In this document: piece after piece, positions 30,166 through 40,349 of the stretch
Numbering within the stretch: position 1 is the stretch's first letter
How the letters are laid out: each line of letters starts with the position of its first letter
Assembly (NCBI RefSeq): GCF_016107625.1
Contig: NZ_JABASV010000008.1
Coordinates: forward strand, 62,001 to 126,000
Reading direction: 5' to 3'
DNA length: 64,000 nt
DNA from: Vreelandella alkaliphila
Lineage (GTDB): Bacteria > Pseudomonadota > Gammaproteobacteria > Pseudomonadales > Halomonadaceae
Notes under the pieces: model-generated
Told to the model about the DNA's origin: nothing
Seen by the model: the letters and a program-made list of their open reading frames with translations, nothing else
Databases searched by the model: none
Program-made: the position numbers and the translations under genes

Positions 30166-30192
30166 AAAGGGCAGTTCCTCGGCTGCCCTTTT
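30166..30192 (+). terminator. Terminator of the cysI-DUF934 operon
   Basis: A perfect nine-base stem (AAAGGGCAG with CTGCCCTTT) closes on an eight-base loop, with a short T run. It lies 33 bases after the stop codon. Confidence 0.75.
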
Positions 30193-30193
30193 G

Positions 30194-30238
30194 CTTGATA
30201 AACAATTACTTGATAAACAATTACTTGATAAACAATGG
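30194..30238. repeat. Three tandem copies of a 15-bp repeat
   Basis: The unit CTTGATAAACAATTA occurs at 30194-30208 and 30209-30223 without change and at 30224-30238 with the last two bases altered to GG. The block lies between the cysI-operon terminator and the 3' end of the convergent smr gene. Confidence 0.9.
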
Positions 30239-30242
30239 CAGG

Positions 30243-30833
30243 CTATCCGCGGCGTTTTTGCTGGCGCTCACGGTTGTTAGCTTTGGCACGGTCACTTTTA
30301 CGTAGCATGACCCAGGTGGCGCCAAGGCCGCCTTCGGAAGGCTGCGCAGAAACATAAGCTTGCACTTCGTCGAACTGAGCAAGCCATTTAGCCAGATAGG
30401 AACGCAGGACATTCGCAGGACTATCTATTTCTCGACCTCTCCCATGCACAATGAGCACAGAGCGAAGGTCGTGGAGGTAAGCTTCTTGAATAAACGGGAA
30501 CAGCATTCTACGGCACTCTGCCAACGGCCGTCGTAGCAGATGTAGTTGGGCCTGAACACTGTAACCACCATGCTTCAGTTTATCGACCACACCTTGCTGA
30601 ATACCCTCACGGCGGTATTCAATCGGATCAAAGGGCGGCAACAAGTCGACAAAATCATCAGATAAGAAATTACGCTCTTCCAGACGCTGCTCAGCACTTT
30701 CACGACGAGCAAGCTGGGCCTCTGTAGGCCGCTGGCGCTGGGTACCTGTATCTGCGCGGTTATGCTTGGGTAACGGCTTTACATCGCCGACCAACGCACT
30801 GAAATCCATCTCATCACGAAGTGATTGATTCAT
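30243..30833 (-). CDS. Smr domain endonuclease-like protein (SmrA/SmrB type)
   Basis: The 196-residue protein has a disordered, charged N-terminus (about residues 1-90) and a C-terminal Smr domain with the conserved VLIVHGRGRE (HGxG). The usual preceding LDLHG motif is degenerate, reading VQAQLHLLRRPLAE, with only the His kept. Smr proteins in E. coli include SmrB, which cleaves mRNA at collided ribosomes. The loss of the LDLHG acid makes catalytic activity less certain. It is monocistronic on the minus strand. Confidence 0.85.
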   Translation of the reverse strand: MNQSLRDEMDFSALVGDVKPLPKHNRADTGTQRQRPTEAQLARRESAEQRLEERNFLSDDFVDLLPPFDPIEYRREGIQQGVVDKLKHGGYSVQAQLHLLRRPLAECRRMLFPFIQEAYLHDLRSVLIVHGRGREIDSPANVLRSYLAKWLAQFDEVQAYVSAQPSEGGLGATWVMLRKSDRAKANNRERQQKRRG

Positions 30834-30954
30834 AACAGGCTCCTCTGACAGGGTCTAATGCCCTTATCCTAGCAAACCCGCCGACATTGCTTAAGACTTG
30901 TTTTCATTAACATCTAACGCCACGCTGATAGCCAACATTATCAAAGGAGTGGGC

Positions 30955-32488
<1,534 letters not shown>

Positions 32489-32518
32489 GCTTAGATAACG
32501 CTCTGTTTGCTATAAATA

Positions 32519-33211
32519 TCAGTAAGGATAAAACCACAACCAGCCACAAACGCCCGCCGCAACTAAAAAAGCACCTAGCGCAAACAGGCGATGCTTAGTT
32601 CGGTGGGCAGGTTTTATATCAATCGGTTCACTGTTGAAATGTTTGATTCCCGTCACCATCGCAGCGACTAAATTTTCTCCCTGCAGAGCATGCACAATGA
32701 TGCCCGCAACATGGATGCCTATCAGGATAAGCAGCACATCACTATTGAGTGAATGCAAACTGGCTAGCTCGCCACTTATGTCTCGGCCCAGCAAACCGTA
32801 AAGTGGACCCTGGAAGAAGATATCGTCACTCAAAAACAGTCCACTCACTGCCTGAAAACTCAGTGAGAGTAACAAAAGGACCACCATCCACCCCCCCAGG
32901 GGGTTGTGGCTCGCGTAGCGGGGGGCACGTCGCTTCAGCAGCGCATTTGCATAAATTGCCGTATCTTTTGGACCATAGATAAACGCACTAAAGCGAGCAT
33001 AGGCAGGACCTGAGACGCCCCATATCACGCGAAATATCAATAAACCAATAATGAGGTAGCCTGCTTGGGCATGAGCCTCAATCGGAAACAAAAACGGTGC
33101 GCCATTGGTTTTTGCGGTGTAAAACGAAATGATCACCGCTGCCAGCAGACACCAATGGAATAAGCGTACAAAGACGTCCCAAACGGCCAGCTGTTTTCTT
33201 TCATCCTGCAT
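32519..33211 (-). CDS. Cytochrome b (b561/hydrogenase-type membrane dihaem protein)
   Basis: The 230-residue protein has four core membrane helices with haem-ligating histidines: FVRLFHWCLLAAVI near residue 12, HAQAGYLIIGLLIFRVIWG near residue 48, and HVAGIIVHALQGENLVAAM near residue 155. It ends with a fifth hydrophobic segment at the C-terminus. This matches the cytochrome b/b6 domain family that carries electrons from the quinone pool to a partner. No hydrogenase or cytochrome c partner is adjacent, so the acceptor is unknown. Confidence 0.85.
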   Translation of the reverse strand: MQDERKQLAVWDVFVRLFHWCLLAAVIISFYTAKTNGAPFLFPIEAHAQAGYLIIGLLIFRVIWGVSGPAYARFSAFIYGPKDTAIYANALLKRRAPRYASHNPLGGWMVVLLLLSLSFQAVSGLFLSDDIFFQGPLYGLLGRDISGELASLHSLNSDVLLILIGIHVAGIIVHALQGENLVAAMVTGIKHFNSEPIDIKPAHRTKHRLFALGAFLVAAGVCGWLWFYPY

Positions 33212-33448
33212 TACGTTGCCCTTTATCTTCTATTCATACATTTTCTCATTTCTTCAATGTTTCTGATATAACGCATTACAGAGCACAGTCGACGCGTTAT
33301 ACAATCAAGCAACTTTGCATTACCCGTAACGCCATCAACTTCTCGGCTGGGCTTCTAAATAGAGCTTGTCAGCAAAGCTTAGAGACAGGGCTTGAGCTTT
33401 ACCGAAAGACCAGCGACCATGAACAAAATTTAAAGGGAGCAGTATTCA

Positions 33449-34093
33449 ATGACACGCAATATAGCTGATATTAGGCGCGATTATGAAGGTGGCCGCCTTG
33501 ATGAAGCCCAAGCCCCCGACAATCCCTTTGTGCTGTTTGATGAGTGGTTTAGCCTAGCGCTGGAAACAGAAGGACAAGACGGTAACGCAATGACCCTTGC
33601 TACGGTAGACAGTCAGGGGCGCCCCCATGCCCGTGTCGTTCTGCTCAAGGGGTTTGACGAGCAAGGTATGGTGTTCTTTACCAACTACCATAGCCACAAA
33701 GGTAGCGAGCTGAGCAACGTACCTTTTGCCGCCATCACCTTTTGGTGGCCCTCGCTGTCACGGCAAGTTCGCATCGAAGGTCCCGTAGAACAAGTGGCAC
33801 AAGAAGAGTCTGATGAATACTTCTCAAGCCGGCCTCGTGGTAGCCAGCTGGGTGCCTGGATTGCTACCCAAAGCGTTGTGATCCCTGATCGTAATTGGAT
33901 TGAAGAGCGGCAAAAACGCTTTGAACAAGCCTACGAAGGACAAGATATTCCGCGTCCGAATCACTGGGGCGGCTATCGAGTTAATCCTGAAATGATTGAG
34001 TTCTGGCAGGGGCAACCCAGTCGTCTTCACGACCGCCTACGCTTTGAACGGCGTGACGGCGGCGATTGGAGTCGCTTCCGCTTAGCTCCTTAA
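33449..34093 (+). CDS. pdxH: Pyridoxamine 5'-phosphate oxidase PdxH
   Basis: PdxH makes pyridoxal 5'-phosphate from PNP or PMP using FMN and oxygen. The 214-residue protein shows the FMN-binding core RPHARVVLLKGFDEQGMVFFTNY (residues about 60-82), the SRPRGSQLGAW substrate loop and the C-terminal signature EFWQGQPSRLHDRLRF. Its length matches E. coli PdxH. It is monocistronic with a strong bidirectional terminator behind it. Confidence 0.96.
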   Translation: MTRNIADIRRDYEGGRLDEAQAPDNPFVLFDEWFSLALETEGQDGNAMTLATVDSQGRPHARVVLLKGFDEQGMVFFTNYHSHKGSELSNVPFAAITFWWPSLSRQVRIEGPVEQVAQEESDEYFSSRPRGSQLGAWIATQSVVIPDRNWIEERQKRFEQAYEGQDIPRPNHWGGYRVNPEMIEFWQGQPSRLHDRLRFERRDGGDWSRFRLAP

Positions 34094-34162
34094 TTAAGAA
34101 ATCTATTAATTTAGTGGTTTCTTAATTTAGACACTGTTTTCACTCGATTTACCCATCCCATG

Positions 34163-34195
34163 AATAAGCCTGCCTCTTTTGAGGCAGGCTTATTT
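34163..34195. terminator. Bidirectional terminator between pdxH and the Pat-like gene
   Basis: A perfect 14-base stem (AATAAGCCTGCCTC with GAGGCAGGCTTATT) and a TTTT loop lie between two converging genes. Both strands end in a T tract. Confidence 0.9.
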
Positions 34196-34209
34196 GGGTC
34201 AGCAATAGC

Positions 34210-36957
34210 TTAGTCAGGCTGGCTCTCCAACCGGTGACGCTGCCATTCGCTTTCAGGCTCGTTCAACCTGAGCACGGCATCAATCACCTGCTCTTCCATG
34301 TTGTAGCGACATCTAAAGCCCAAGTGCTTCATCAAGGCGCGCATGGGATGGTTATCTACCATAATTTTGCCGATCATTTCGAGCGTGCCAATGTTGGTGC
34401 AGTAATCGATCATCTTTTTCATTAGCAGGCTACCAATACCCAGCCCCTGCAAGTCGTCACGGATAATGACCGAAAATTCCGTGCGAATATTATCGGGATC
34501 ATTCCATACCCGAACGACACCCAACATCTCCTTACTCCCGTCATCGTGCTGATGTTCGGCAATAAAGGCCATCTGTCGGTCGTAGTTGATATGCGACAGA
34601 ATCGACAAATCACGCTGGGTTAGGTTGGATTTATTATGGAAATAACGAAAACGAATGCTCTCCTCTGATAACTGTCGGTGGAACGTCGTAATCAGAGGGG
34701 CATCTTCCGCGCGGATGGGGCGAACCTCTACCCGCCATCCATTTGTCAGCGTTACCCATTCACGTAGCTCTTCAGGGTAAGGCATGATGGCAAAACGCGC
34801 AGGCGGGCCTAAGTCCATGGCAAAATCCACTGCTAACATCCCATCACGGTTCAGCAGCAAAGGATTGAGTTCGAGCCCCCTCAAGTCGCCCAAGTCAGAA
34901 GCCATTTGGGATAGCTTGACCAACAGTTGGCAGAGCCGCTGGATATCTCGTTCGGGGTCGGCCGAATGCTCGCGAATCAATGAAGCCGCATGGGTTCTAC
35001 CCACCACGTCAGCGGCCAAACTCATGTTTAGCGGTGGTAGCGCAATCTGACGATCCGCTAGCACGTTCACTTTATAGCCACCTATCCCGAAAACAATCAG
35101 CGGACCGAACACAGGATCACGAGTGATCCCGGCACAGATCTGCATTGAGTGTTTACCACGCTGCATTGGCTGCAAACAGTATTCGCGAATAGCATATTCG
35201 GGGAATTTCTCGCGCACCTTATCGCCTAGCTGACGGATCCCTGCGGCCACTTGCTCCGGCGTTTCTAAATCTTGCAGTAGACCCGCGGATATTTTATGGG
35301 GGTGTTTACGGTAGCGATAAGGGCGGCAATTGCCCTCGTGAATGACTTTTAGCGCCTTAGGACCTGGAAAATGATCTGCCATCGCTAAGGCATCTTCCGG
35401 ATTAGCCAAATAGACACTAGGTGCGGCAGGAATGCCATAGGCTTCTAGCACTTGAGCTGTTTCTGAATGGGTCAACGTTTGCCGCCCCTCCGCTTTGGCA
35501 TTTTTAATCAGCGCGCGACACTCCGCACGAATCTCTGCGCTGGTGGAAAAAGGTAAGCTAGGCGGAATTTCATGCAGCAGCGCCTGAACACGCTGATAGT
35601 CCACCATATGCATAAATGCTTTCACTGCCTTTTCCGGCGATGTATAGGTGGGGATACCCGCCAAATTGCACACATGCCTAGCATTCAGGGCTTCTTTCAG
35701 CCCCATCCAACTCGTCAGCAAGTTACGTTTAAATGTTTTTCGATGATCAATCAGCGCCTGAGCGGTGGCCAATGAGGGCGCTAAACGAGTAGGCGCGTGA
35801 ACCACCAGTACGGCATCCACATTTGGATCGGCAGTGACAATTTTTAACGCTTCTACAAAACGCTCTGGCGTCGCGTTGCCGCCTAAATCCACTGGGTTCT
35901 CACCGGGTTTGCTCATATCTACCTGGCTTTTATGCAGCACACGCTGGGTCTCTTCGCTAAACTCCGCCAGTTTACCGCCCGCACTTATCAGTTTATCGAT
36001 CGCCAGCATGGCGGGCCCTAAGCCATTAGACACAATAGCCAATCGGTCGCCGCGAAGCGGCTTCATGCGCGATAAGGTTTCAAGCGCATCCAGCAATTCA
36101 TCATAATCATTGACACGAACAACGCCCGCTCGAGCGAAAGCCGCGTCAAACACCACATCACGATTAGCAATACCTGGTGTGGGAGCCATACCCGAAATAT
36201 CAGACTGTGGCGTTCGCCCACTCTTGATGGCGACTACCAAGCGGTTACGCGATGCATCACGTACGGAGGTCATAAAGTGCTGAGCATCCATCACGCGCTC
36301 AAGGTGTAGCAGAATCGCTTGCGCTGGAGAAAACTGATTCACATAATCAATCAAATCTGGCAGTAGCACATCAACACTGTCACCTACCGTGATCAAGTGT
36401 GAAAAGCCAACATCGCGACCTGCAGCCCAATCGATCATGGCATTTGCCAACATGCCCGATTGCCCTAAATAGGCCACCTTGCCTGCTTGAACTGGCTGAC
36501 TGGCATAGGAAGCATTCAGTTTCTTCCCAGGCACAATCAGCCCCATGCACTCGGGCCCTAGCACCCGGATACCCGACTCTATCGCCGACTGCAACATACG
36601 TTGCCGGATTGAGCCTTTGTTGCCCGTCTCACGATCAAGGTAGGCACCACCGGAAAGCACCAAAGCAGCTTTAACACCAAACTGCCCAAGTTTTTTGATA
36701 AGACTAGGAACACCATCGATTGGGGAACAGATAACCGCTAAATCAGGGATTTCTGGCAGTTCATTCACGGTACGGACGCAATCCACGCCGAAGACTGTGT
36801 CATATCCTTTCAGATTGACCGCCCATATTTTCCCCCTAAAACCGCCCTCTTGGAGGTTACTGAGCACTAAACCACCCAACGAGGCTGGCTTTTCAGAGGC
36901 ACCGAACACGGCCACTGTGCGCGGTTCGAAAAAATGATGCAAAAAACGTGTGCTCAC
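34210..36957 (-). CDS. Pat-type protein lysine acetyltransferase (NDP-forming acyl-CoA synthetase domains + GNAT)
   Basis: The 915-residue protein has an N-terminal CoA-binding Rossmann domain (AVFGASEKPASLGGLV near residue 15), succinyl-CoA-ligase-like domains with GPECMGLIVPG, an ATP-grasp region (about residues 480-700, with GPLIVFGIGGYKV), and a C-terminal GNAT domain (about residues 740-890, with IIRDDLQGLGIGSLLM). This is the architecture of E. coli PatZ and Salmonella Pat, which acetylate Acs and other proteins. The GTG start at 36957 is chosen because GGGAG lies eight bases upstream and the product then begins like the family; a longer frame to 37065 has no such support. It diverges from an HDAC-family gene 107 bases away. 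Confidence 0.9.
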   Translation of the reverse strand: MSTRFLHHFFEPRTVAVFGASEKPASLGGLVLSNLQEGGFRGKIWAVNLKGYDTVFGVDCVRTVNELPEIPDLAVICSPIDGVPSLIKKLGQFGVKAALVLSGGAYLDRETGNKGSIRQRMLQSAIESGIRVLGPECMGLIVPGKKLNASYASQPVQAGKVAYLGQSGMLANAMIDWAAGRDVGFSHLITVGDSVDVLLPDLIDYVNQFSPAQAILLHLERVMDAQHFMTSVRDASRNRLVVAIKSGRTPQSDISGMAPTPGIANRDVVFDAAFARAGVVRVNDYDELLDALETLSRMKPLRGDRLAIVSNGLGPAMLAIDKLISAGGKLAEFSEETQRVLHKSQVDMSKPGENPVDLGGNATPERFVEALKIVTADPNVDAVLVVHAPTRLAPSLATAQALIDHRKTFKRNLLTSWMGLKEALNARHVCNLAGIPTYTSPEKAVKAFMHMVDYQRVQALLHEIPPSLPFSTSAEIRAECRALIKNAKAEGRQTLTHSETAQVLEAYGIPAAPSVYLANPEDALAMADHFPGPKALKVIHEGNCRPYRYRKHPHKISAGLLQDLETPEQVAAGIRQLGDKVREKFPEYAIREYCLQPMQRGKHSMQICAGITRDPVFGPLIVFGIGGYKVNVLADRQIALPPLNMSLAADVVGRTHAASLIREHSADPERDIQRLCQLLVKLSQMASDLGDLRGLELNPLLLNRDGMLAVDFAMDLGPPARFAIMPYPEELREWVTLTNGWRVEVRPIRAEDAPLITTFHRQLSEESIRFRYFHNKSNLTQRDLSILSHINYDRQMAFIAEHQHDDGSKEMLGVVRVWNDPDNIRTEFSVIIRDDLQGLGIGSLLMKKMIDYCTNIGTLEMIGKIMVDNHPMRALMKHLGFRCRYNMEEQVIDAVLRLNEPESEWQRHRLESQPD

Positions 36958-37063
36958 GAATGCGTCTCCCCTGAAATTAATAACCACTGTGTACGACTTA
37001 TTGACACTGTCGCGCAAGCCCCTGAGACGATTAAGGTGGCGATATTGTCTTCGGAGCGCTTGC

Positions 37064-38005
37064 ATGATTACTGCCTACCTTACTCACCCAGACTGCGCAT
37101 TGCACCATATGGGGCCTGAGCACCCTGAAAGCCCTCAACGGCTTGAAGCGATTCGTGCACGCCTATCTCTAGCAGGCCTTCTTCAACAAACCATGCAGGC
37201 GGACGCCAAAGAGGCGTGTGACGAGGCGTTAGCAAGAGTGCACCCAACAAGGCACCTTAATGCGTTAGAGAAGTGCCTGCCGAAAGAAGGCATCGTTACA
37301 CTCGATAGCGACACAATGATGAACCCCGATAGCCTAAAAGCGGCGAGAGTGGCCGCAGGAGCCGTCATTCGCGGAGTTGATCAAGTCTTTAAGCGCCAAG
37401 CTGACAACGTATTTTGCGCAGTACGGCCACCAGGGCATCATGCAGAAGCGGCTGATGCGATGGGGTTTTGTTTCTATAACAACATTGCCGTCGGTGCGGC
37501 CCATGCAAAAGCAAAATATGGTGCTAAACGTATCGCAATACTCGATTTTGATGTCCATCAATGCAACGGCACGATTGATATCTTCAAAAATGATCCAGAG
37601 GTACTGGTGTGCACGAGTTTCCAGTATCCGTTTTACCCATGGCGTTATTTACGCAGTGAATGGCAGAATGTGGTCAATACGCCGCTGGAAGTAGGCACTG
37701 ATAGTAAAGAGTTTAGACGCATTATCGAACGACAATGGCTTCCCGCTCTCCATGCGTTCAAACCAGACTTAGTCATGCTTTCTGCAGGCTTTGATGCTCA
37801 TCGCGACGACCCTATGGGAGACATCTGTTTAGAAGATGAGGACTTTTATTGGATAACCCACTTAGCAATGGAGATTGCAGCCCTCTATGCAGAAAACCGG
37901 GTAGTTTCAGTACTTGAGGGGGGATATAACCCGAAAACCCTCGCTAGCGGAGCAGAAGCTCACTTAAAAGCGCTATTGGGTTTGCCCTTTACGGATGTTC
38001 CATGA
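37064..38005 (+). CDS. Histone deacetylase family protein (AcuC/AphA/HDAC superfamily)
   Basis: The 313-residue protein is a zinc-dependent deacetylase of the arginase-like fold. It has the active-site histidine pair in RPPGHHAEAADAMGFCF (near residues 122-138), metal ligands in LDFDVHQCNGT (near residues 162-172), SAGFDAHRDDP and the C-terminal EGGYN. In bacteria these enzymes deacetylate proteins, polyamines or other amides. It is arranged head-to-head with a Pat-type acetyltransferase, which hints at opposing roles. The ATG at 37064 gives the standard N-terminus; the open frame upstream is not needed. Confidence 0.9.
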   Translation: MITAYLTHPDCALHHMGPEHPESPQRLEAIRARLSLAGLLQQTMQADAKEACDEALARVHPTRHLNALEKCLPKEGIVTLDSDTMMNPDSLKAARVAAGAVIRGVDQVFKRQADNVFCAVRPPGHHAEAADAMGFCFYNNIAVGAAHAKAKYGAKRIAILDFDVHQCNGTIDIFKNDPEVLVCTSFQYPFYPWRYLRSEWQNVVNTPLEVGTDSKEFRRIIERQWLPALHAFKPDLVMLSAGFDAHRDDPMGDICLEDEDFYWITHLAMEIAALYAENRVVSVLEGGYNPKTLASGAEAHLKALLGLPFTDVP

Positions 38006-38108
38006 CGTATGCCAATCACTATTGAGAAACCGTCATGCGACGGCGACCTTGATACAGAGCGTCTGTGATAACATGCGGTTTTATTGACGTTTACTCACCT
38101 GGCTTTTT

Positions 38109-38741
38109 ATGACCGCTACTACTGAAGAGCATGCTGCGCTGCGCATAGCCTCTGGGCGAAAGCCCTTTGTCGAACCTTTACGCCTGGGGGAACGTTTAAA
38201 ACAGATTCGCCTTGCTAACCAGTGGACATTGGAAGACGTCAGCCAGCGCACAGGCTTAGCACGCTCAACGCTCTCCAAGATCGAAAATGACCAAGTGTCG
38301 CCTACGTTCAGTGTGGTTCAAAAACTTATTACCGGCCTGAACATCGACCTGCCCCAGCTATTTACGCCGCCGAAGCGTGAGCGCTATACCATGGGGCGTA
38401 GAGATCTTACCCGTAAGGGCAAGGGCCAAGTGCACCCTACCCCTACCTACGAGCATGAGCTGCTAGGGCATCAGCTTGCTCAAAAGCGCATGATTCCCTT
38501 CAAGACCATTGTTAGAGCACGCAGTTTTGATGAGTATCATCAGTGGGTTCGACACGACGGTGAAGAATTTCTGATGATTTTAGAAGGCGATATTTTGTTA
38601 TACACAGAATTTTATGCGCCACTCATGCTCGCCGAAGGCGATAGTATTTATTTTGATAGCGACATGGGGCATGCCCTTGTTTCTACCAGCCCAGAAGATG
38701 CGGTCGTGCTTTCTGTTTGCACACGGGGCGACTCGGTCTAA
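38109..38741 (+). CDS. XRE-family regulator with C-terminal cupin sensor
   Basis: The 210-residue protein carries an XRE helix-turn-helix at about residues 28-82 (LKQIRLANQWTLEDVSQRTG, SRSTLSKIEN-like) and a cupin domain at about residues 135-205 (HDGEEFLMILEGDILLYTEFY). This combination occurs in small-molecule-responsive regulators of amino-acid or polyamine metabolism. It lies 103 bases after the deacetylase gene in the same direction; regulation of that gene is possible but not shown. No operator was identified. Confidence 0.85.
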   Translation: MTATTEEHAALRIASGRKPFVEPLRLGERLKQIRLANQWTLEDVSQRTGLARSTLSKIENDQVSPTFSVVQKLITGLNIDLPQLFTPPKRERYTMGRRDLTRKGKGQVHPTPTYEHELLGHQLAQKRMIPFKTIVRARSFDEYHQWVRHDGEEFLMILEGDILLYTEFYAPLMLAEGDSIYFDSDMGHALVSTSPEDAVVLSVCTRGDSV

Positions 38742-38782
38742 CGCCAAGATTTCGTATTGCTCAAAATAACCGCAAAAAATAG

Positions 38783-39133
38783 CTATAAACAGTTTGTGGG
38801 CTTAGGAAGGCCAGCGATGCGAGCAATACGCTTTGGTGGACTCCCCGGAAACAGCGTCATTAAATAAATCGAATTCCCCTTTTCATCACCCAGCGCCTGT
38901 TTTGCGGCTTTCACTAAGGGCCGCATTGCGGGTGCCATTTCATATCGACCATAAAAATCGCGCACCAGCTGAATAATTTCCCAGTGTTTTTCTGTGAGAG
39001 TTAACCCTTCATCCTCAGCGAGTAACTGAGCAACCTCATCGCTCCACTGATCCTGCTTAACTAGATATCCCTCAGGATCTAGTTGAATCTTTTGTGATAA
39101 ATCAAGATAACGGTATAAACTTTGATTACTCAT
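38783..39133 (-). CDS. tusE: Sulfurtransferase TusE (DsrC family)
   Basis: TusE takes persulfide sulfur from TusBCD and hands it to MnmA for 2-thiolation of tRNA wobble uridine. The 116-residue protein has the conserved C-terminal IARIAGLPKPTNCL with the essential cysteine as penultimate residue. The ATG at 39133 lies three bases after the tusB stop; a TTG at 39139 is also in frame. It is the last gene of tusDCBE. The second DsrC cysteine found in dissimilatory proteins is absent, in keeping with a tRNA-modification role. Confidence 0.93.
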   Translation of the reverse strand: MSNQSLYRYLDLSQKIQLDPEGYLVKQDQWSDEVAQLLAEDEGLTLTEKHWEIIQLVRDFYGRYEMAPAMRPLVKAAKQALGDEKGNSIYLMTLFPGSPPKRIARIAGLPKPTNCL

Positions 39134-39135
39134 AT

Positions 39136-39423
39136 TCAATACCAGGAAATGATCTTTTCATTTTGCTCGGTCAACCTAATAAAGCCATCCATCTCTATCA
39201 AAGGCAGCCCATGGCTTGTGGCAACAGAGTGAACCCCTCTCGAAATAGCATCTTCAGCTAGCAAAAAAATCGACGCTGTATTGGCTGCCCAGCCTTGCCA
39301 TTCAGGATAGAGCGCAGCCTGCACGCCGTCTTCTATCAGCACAACAGAATCGCCATTGCTGAGTGCGTTAAGCATTTGCACAGCAGCATCGCTATGGGGA
39401 GGTTTATTCAGAATATGCAGCAT
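39136..39423 (-). CDS. tusB: Sulfur relay protein TusB (DsrH family)
   Basis: The 95-residue protein begins MLHILNKPPHSD, typical of TusB/DsrH, and has the DsrE-like small alpha/beta fold with SVVLIEDGVQAAL. TusB forms the TusBCD heterohexamer with its two neighbours. It is encoded between tusC and tusE. Confidence 0.9.
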   Translation of the reverse strand: MLHILNKPPHSDAAVQMLNALSNGDSVVLIEDGVQAALYPEWQGWAANTASIFLLAEDAISRGVHSVATSHGLPLIEMDGFIRLTEQNEKIISWY

Positions 39424-39459
39424 AGTTATTGGCTACTCTGCTAAAAATTGAGCGCAAAA

Positions 39460-39825
39460 TTAAAAATTAAGAACATAATTATAACGCTGGAATAGGTCTG
39501 GCACGTCTGAAGGCGAGACTAGGGTAACTCCCTCAACCAGCTGATCAGTGGCTATATTGAAGGCTTGTAGAGTCTCGGTAGGGACTAATATGTTTTCTAT
39601 ATCGTACATTTCTAACATATTAATTGTCGGTAGCGTGGCTTTTTGGCCAGGCGCGCCAACCTGTTGCTCTTTGAGTAACGCGAATATCCCCTGCCCTAAA
39701 AACAGCAGATCAACAGCTTGCCCAAAGGCAGCAGACACTAGCGCAACATCCAGCCCTTCCCGCAACTCATTTGAGCTATAGGGCGCATGTCGTATAACGA
39801 TAAGTCGCTCATTTGCTTCAGCCAT
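39460..39825 (-). CDS. tusC: Sulfur relay protein TusC (DsrF family)
   Basis: The 121-residue protein has the TusC/DsrF pattern: an RHAPYSSNELREGLDVALVSAAFGQAVDLLFLGQGIFAL block near residues 12-50 (quoted only to locate it), with no conserved catalytic cysteine. It is a structural part of the TusBCD sulfur relay. It lies between tusD and tusB. Confidence 0.9.
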   Translation of the reverse strand: MAEANERLIVIRHAPYSSNELREGLDVALVSAAFGQAVDLLFLGQGIFALLKEQQVGAPGQKATLPTINMLEMYDIENILVPTETLQAFNIATDQLVEGVTLVSPSDVPDLFQRYNYVLNF

Positions 39826-39878
39826 CTTAGTCCTACCTATCTACTCTGGTCGCCCTGTTTTCAGCCCTGTTCTCACTA

Positions 39879-40268
39879 CTAAGCAAACGTAATCAAACGA
39901 TCACAGCGCTGCTGTAGCTCAAGCAGTTGTCCTAGCCCCGTTAATTCAAAGGGTGGCTCAAGATTGAAGTTCACTTTCCCGTGCCGCTTTGCCTCTGCTT
40001 CACTCACCACGCCACGGCGTAACGCCGCCGCGATGCATACATCTAATGCGACCCCGTGCTGATGATGCAGGTCAACCCAAGCATCTCGCATATTGAGCTC
40101 ATCCTGTGGAGGAGACATTAGTCGGGAGGCATTATGAACGCCATCTTGATAGAAAAAAACGCCCTTGATGTGGTGTCCTTCATTTAGCACTGCTTGGGCA
40201 AATCGCAGCGCGGAATGAGGGGCTGTACTACTATACGGCGCCCCCATGACCAATAAGCCATACTCCAT
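39879..40268 (-). CDS. tusD: Sulfurtransferase TusD (DsrE family)
   Basis: TusD is the sulfur-carrying subunit of TusBCD. The 129-residue protein has the start LLVMGAPYSSTAPHSALRFA and the active cysteine Cys78 in VALDVCIAAALRRG, the same number as in E. coli TusD. It is the first gene of tusDCBE, reading leftwards from a promoter in the short gap next to the BI-1 gene terminator. Confidence 0.93.
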   Translation of the reverse strand: MEYGLLVMGAPYSSTAPHSALRFAQAVLNEGHHIKGVFFYQDGVHNASRLMSPPQDELNMRDAWVDLHHQHGVALDVCIAAALRRGVVSEAEAKRHGKVNFNLEPPFELTGLGQLLELQQRCDRLITFA

Positions 40269-40294
40269 CGGATTATCTCGATACAGTCCGCCCT

Positions 40295-40326
40295 AAAAAA
40301 AACAGACCCTAGCAAGTAGGGTCTGT
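40295..40326 (-). terminator. Rho-independent terminator of the BI-1 gene
   Basis: On the minus strand, the nine-base stem ACAGACCCT / AGGGTCTGT with a seven-base loop is followed by seven T residues, 24 bases after the stop of the BI-1 gene. Confidence 0.88.
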
Positions 40327-40349
40327 CGCGATAGTACTGCAGGGGTTGA

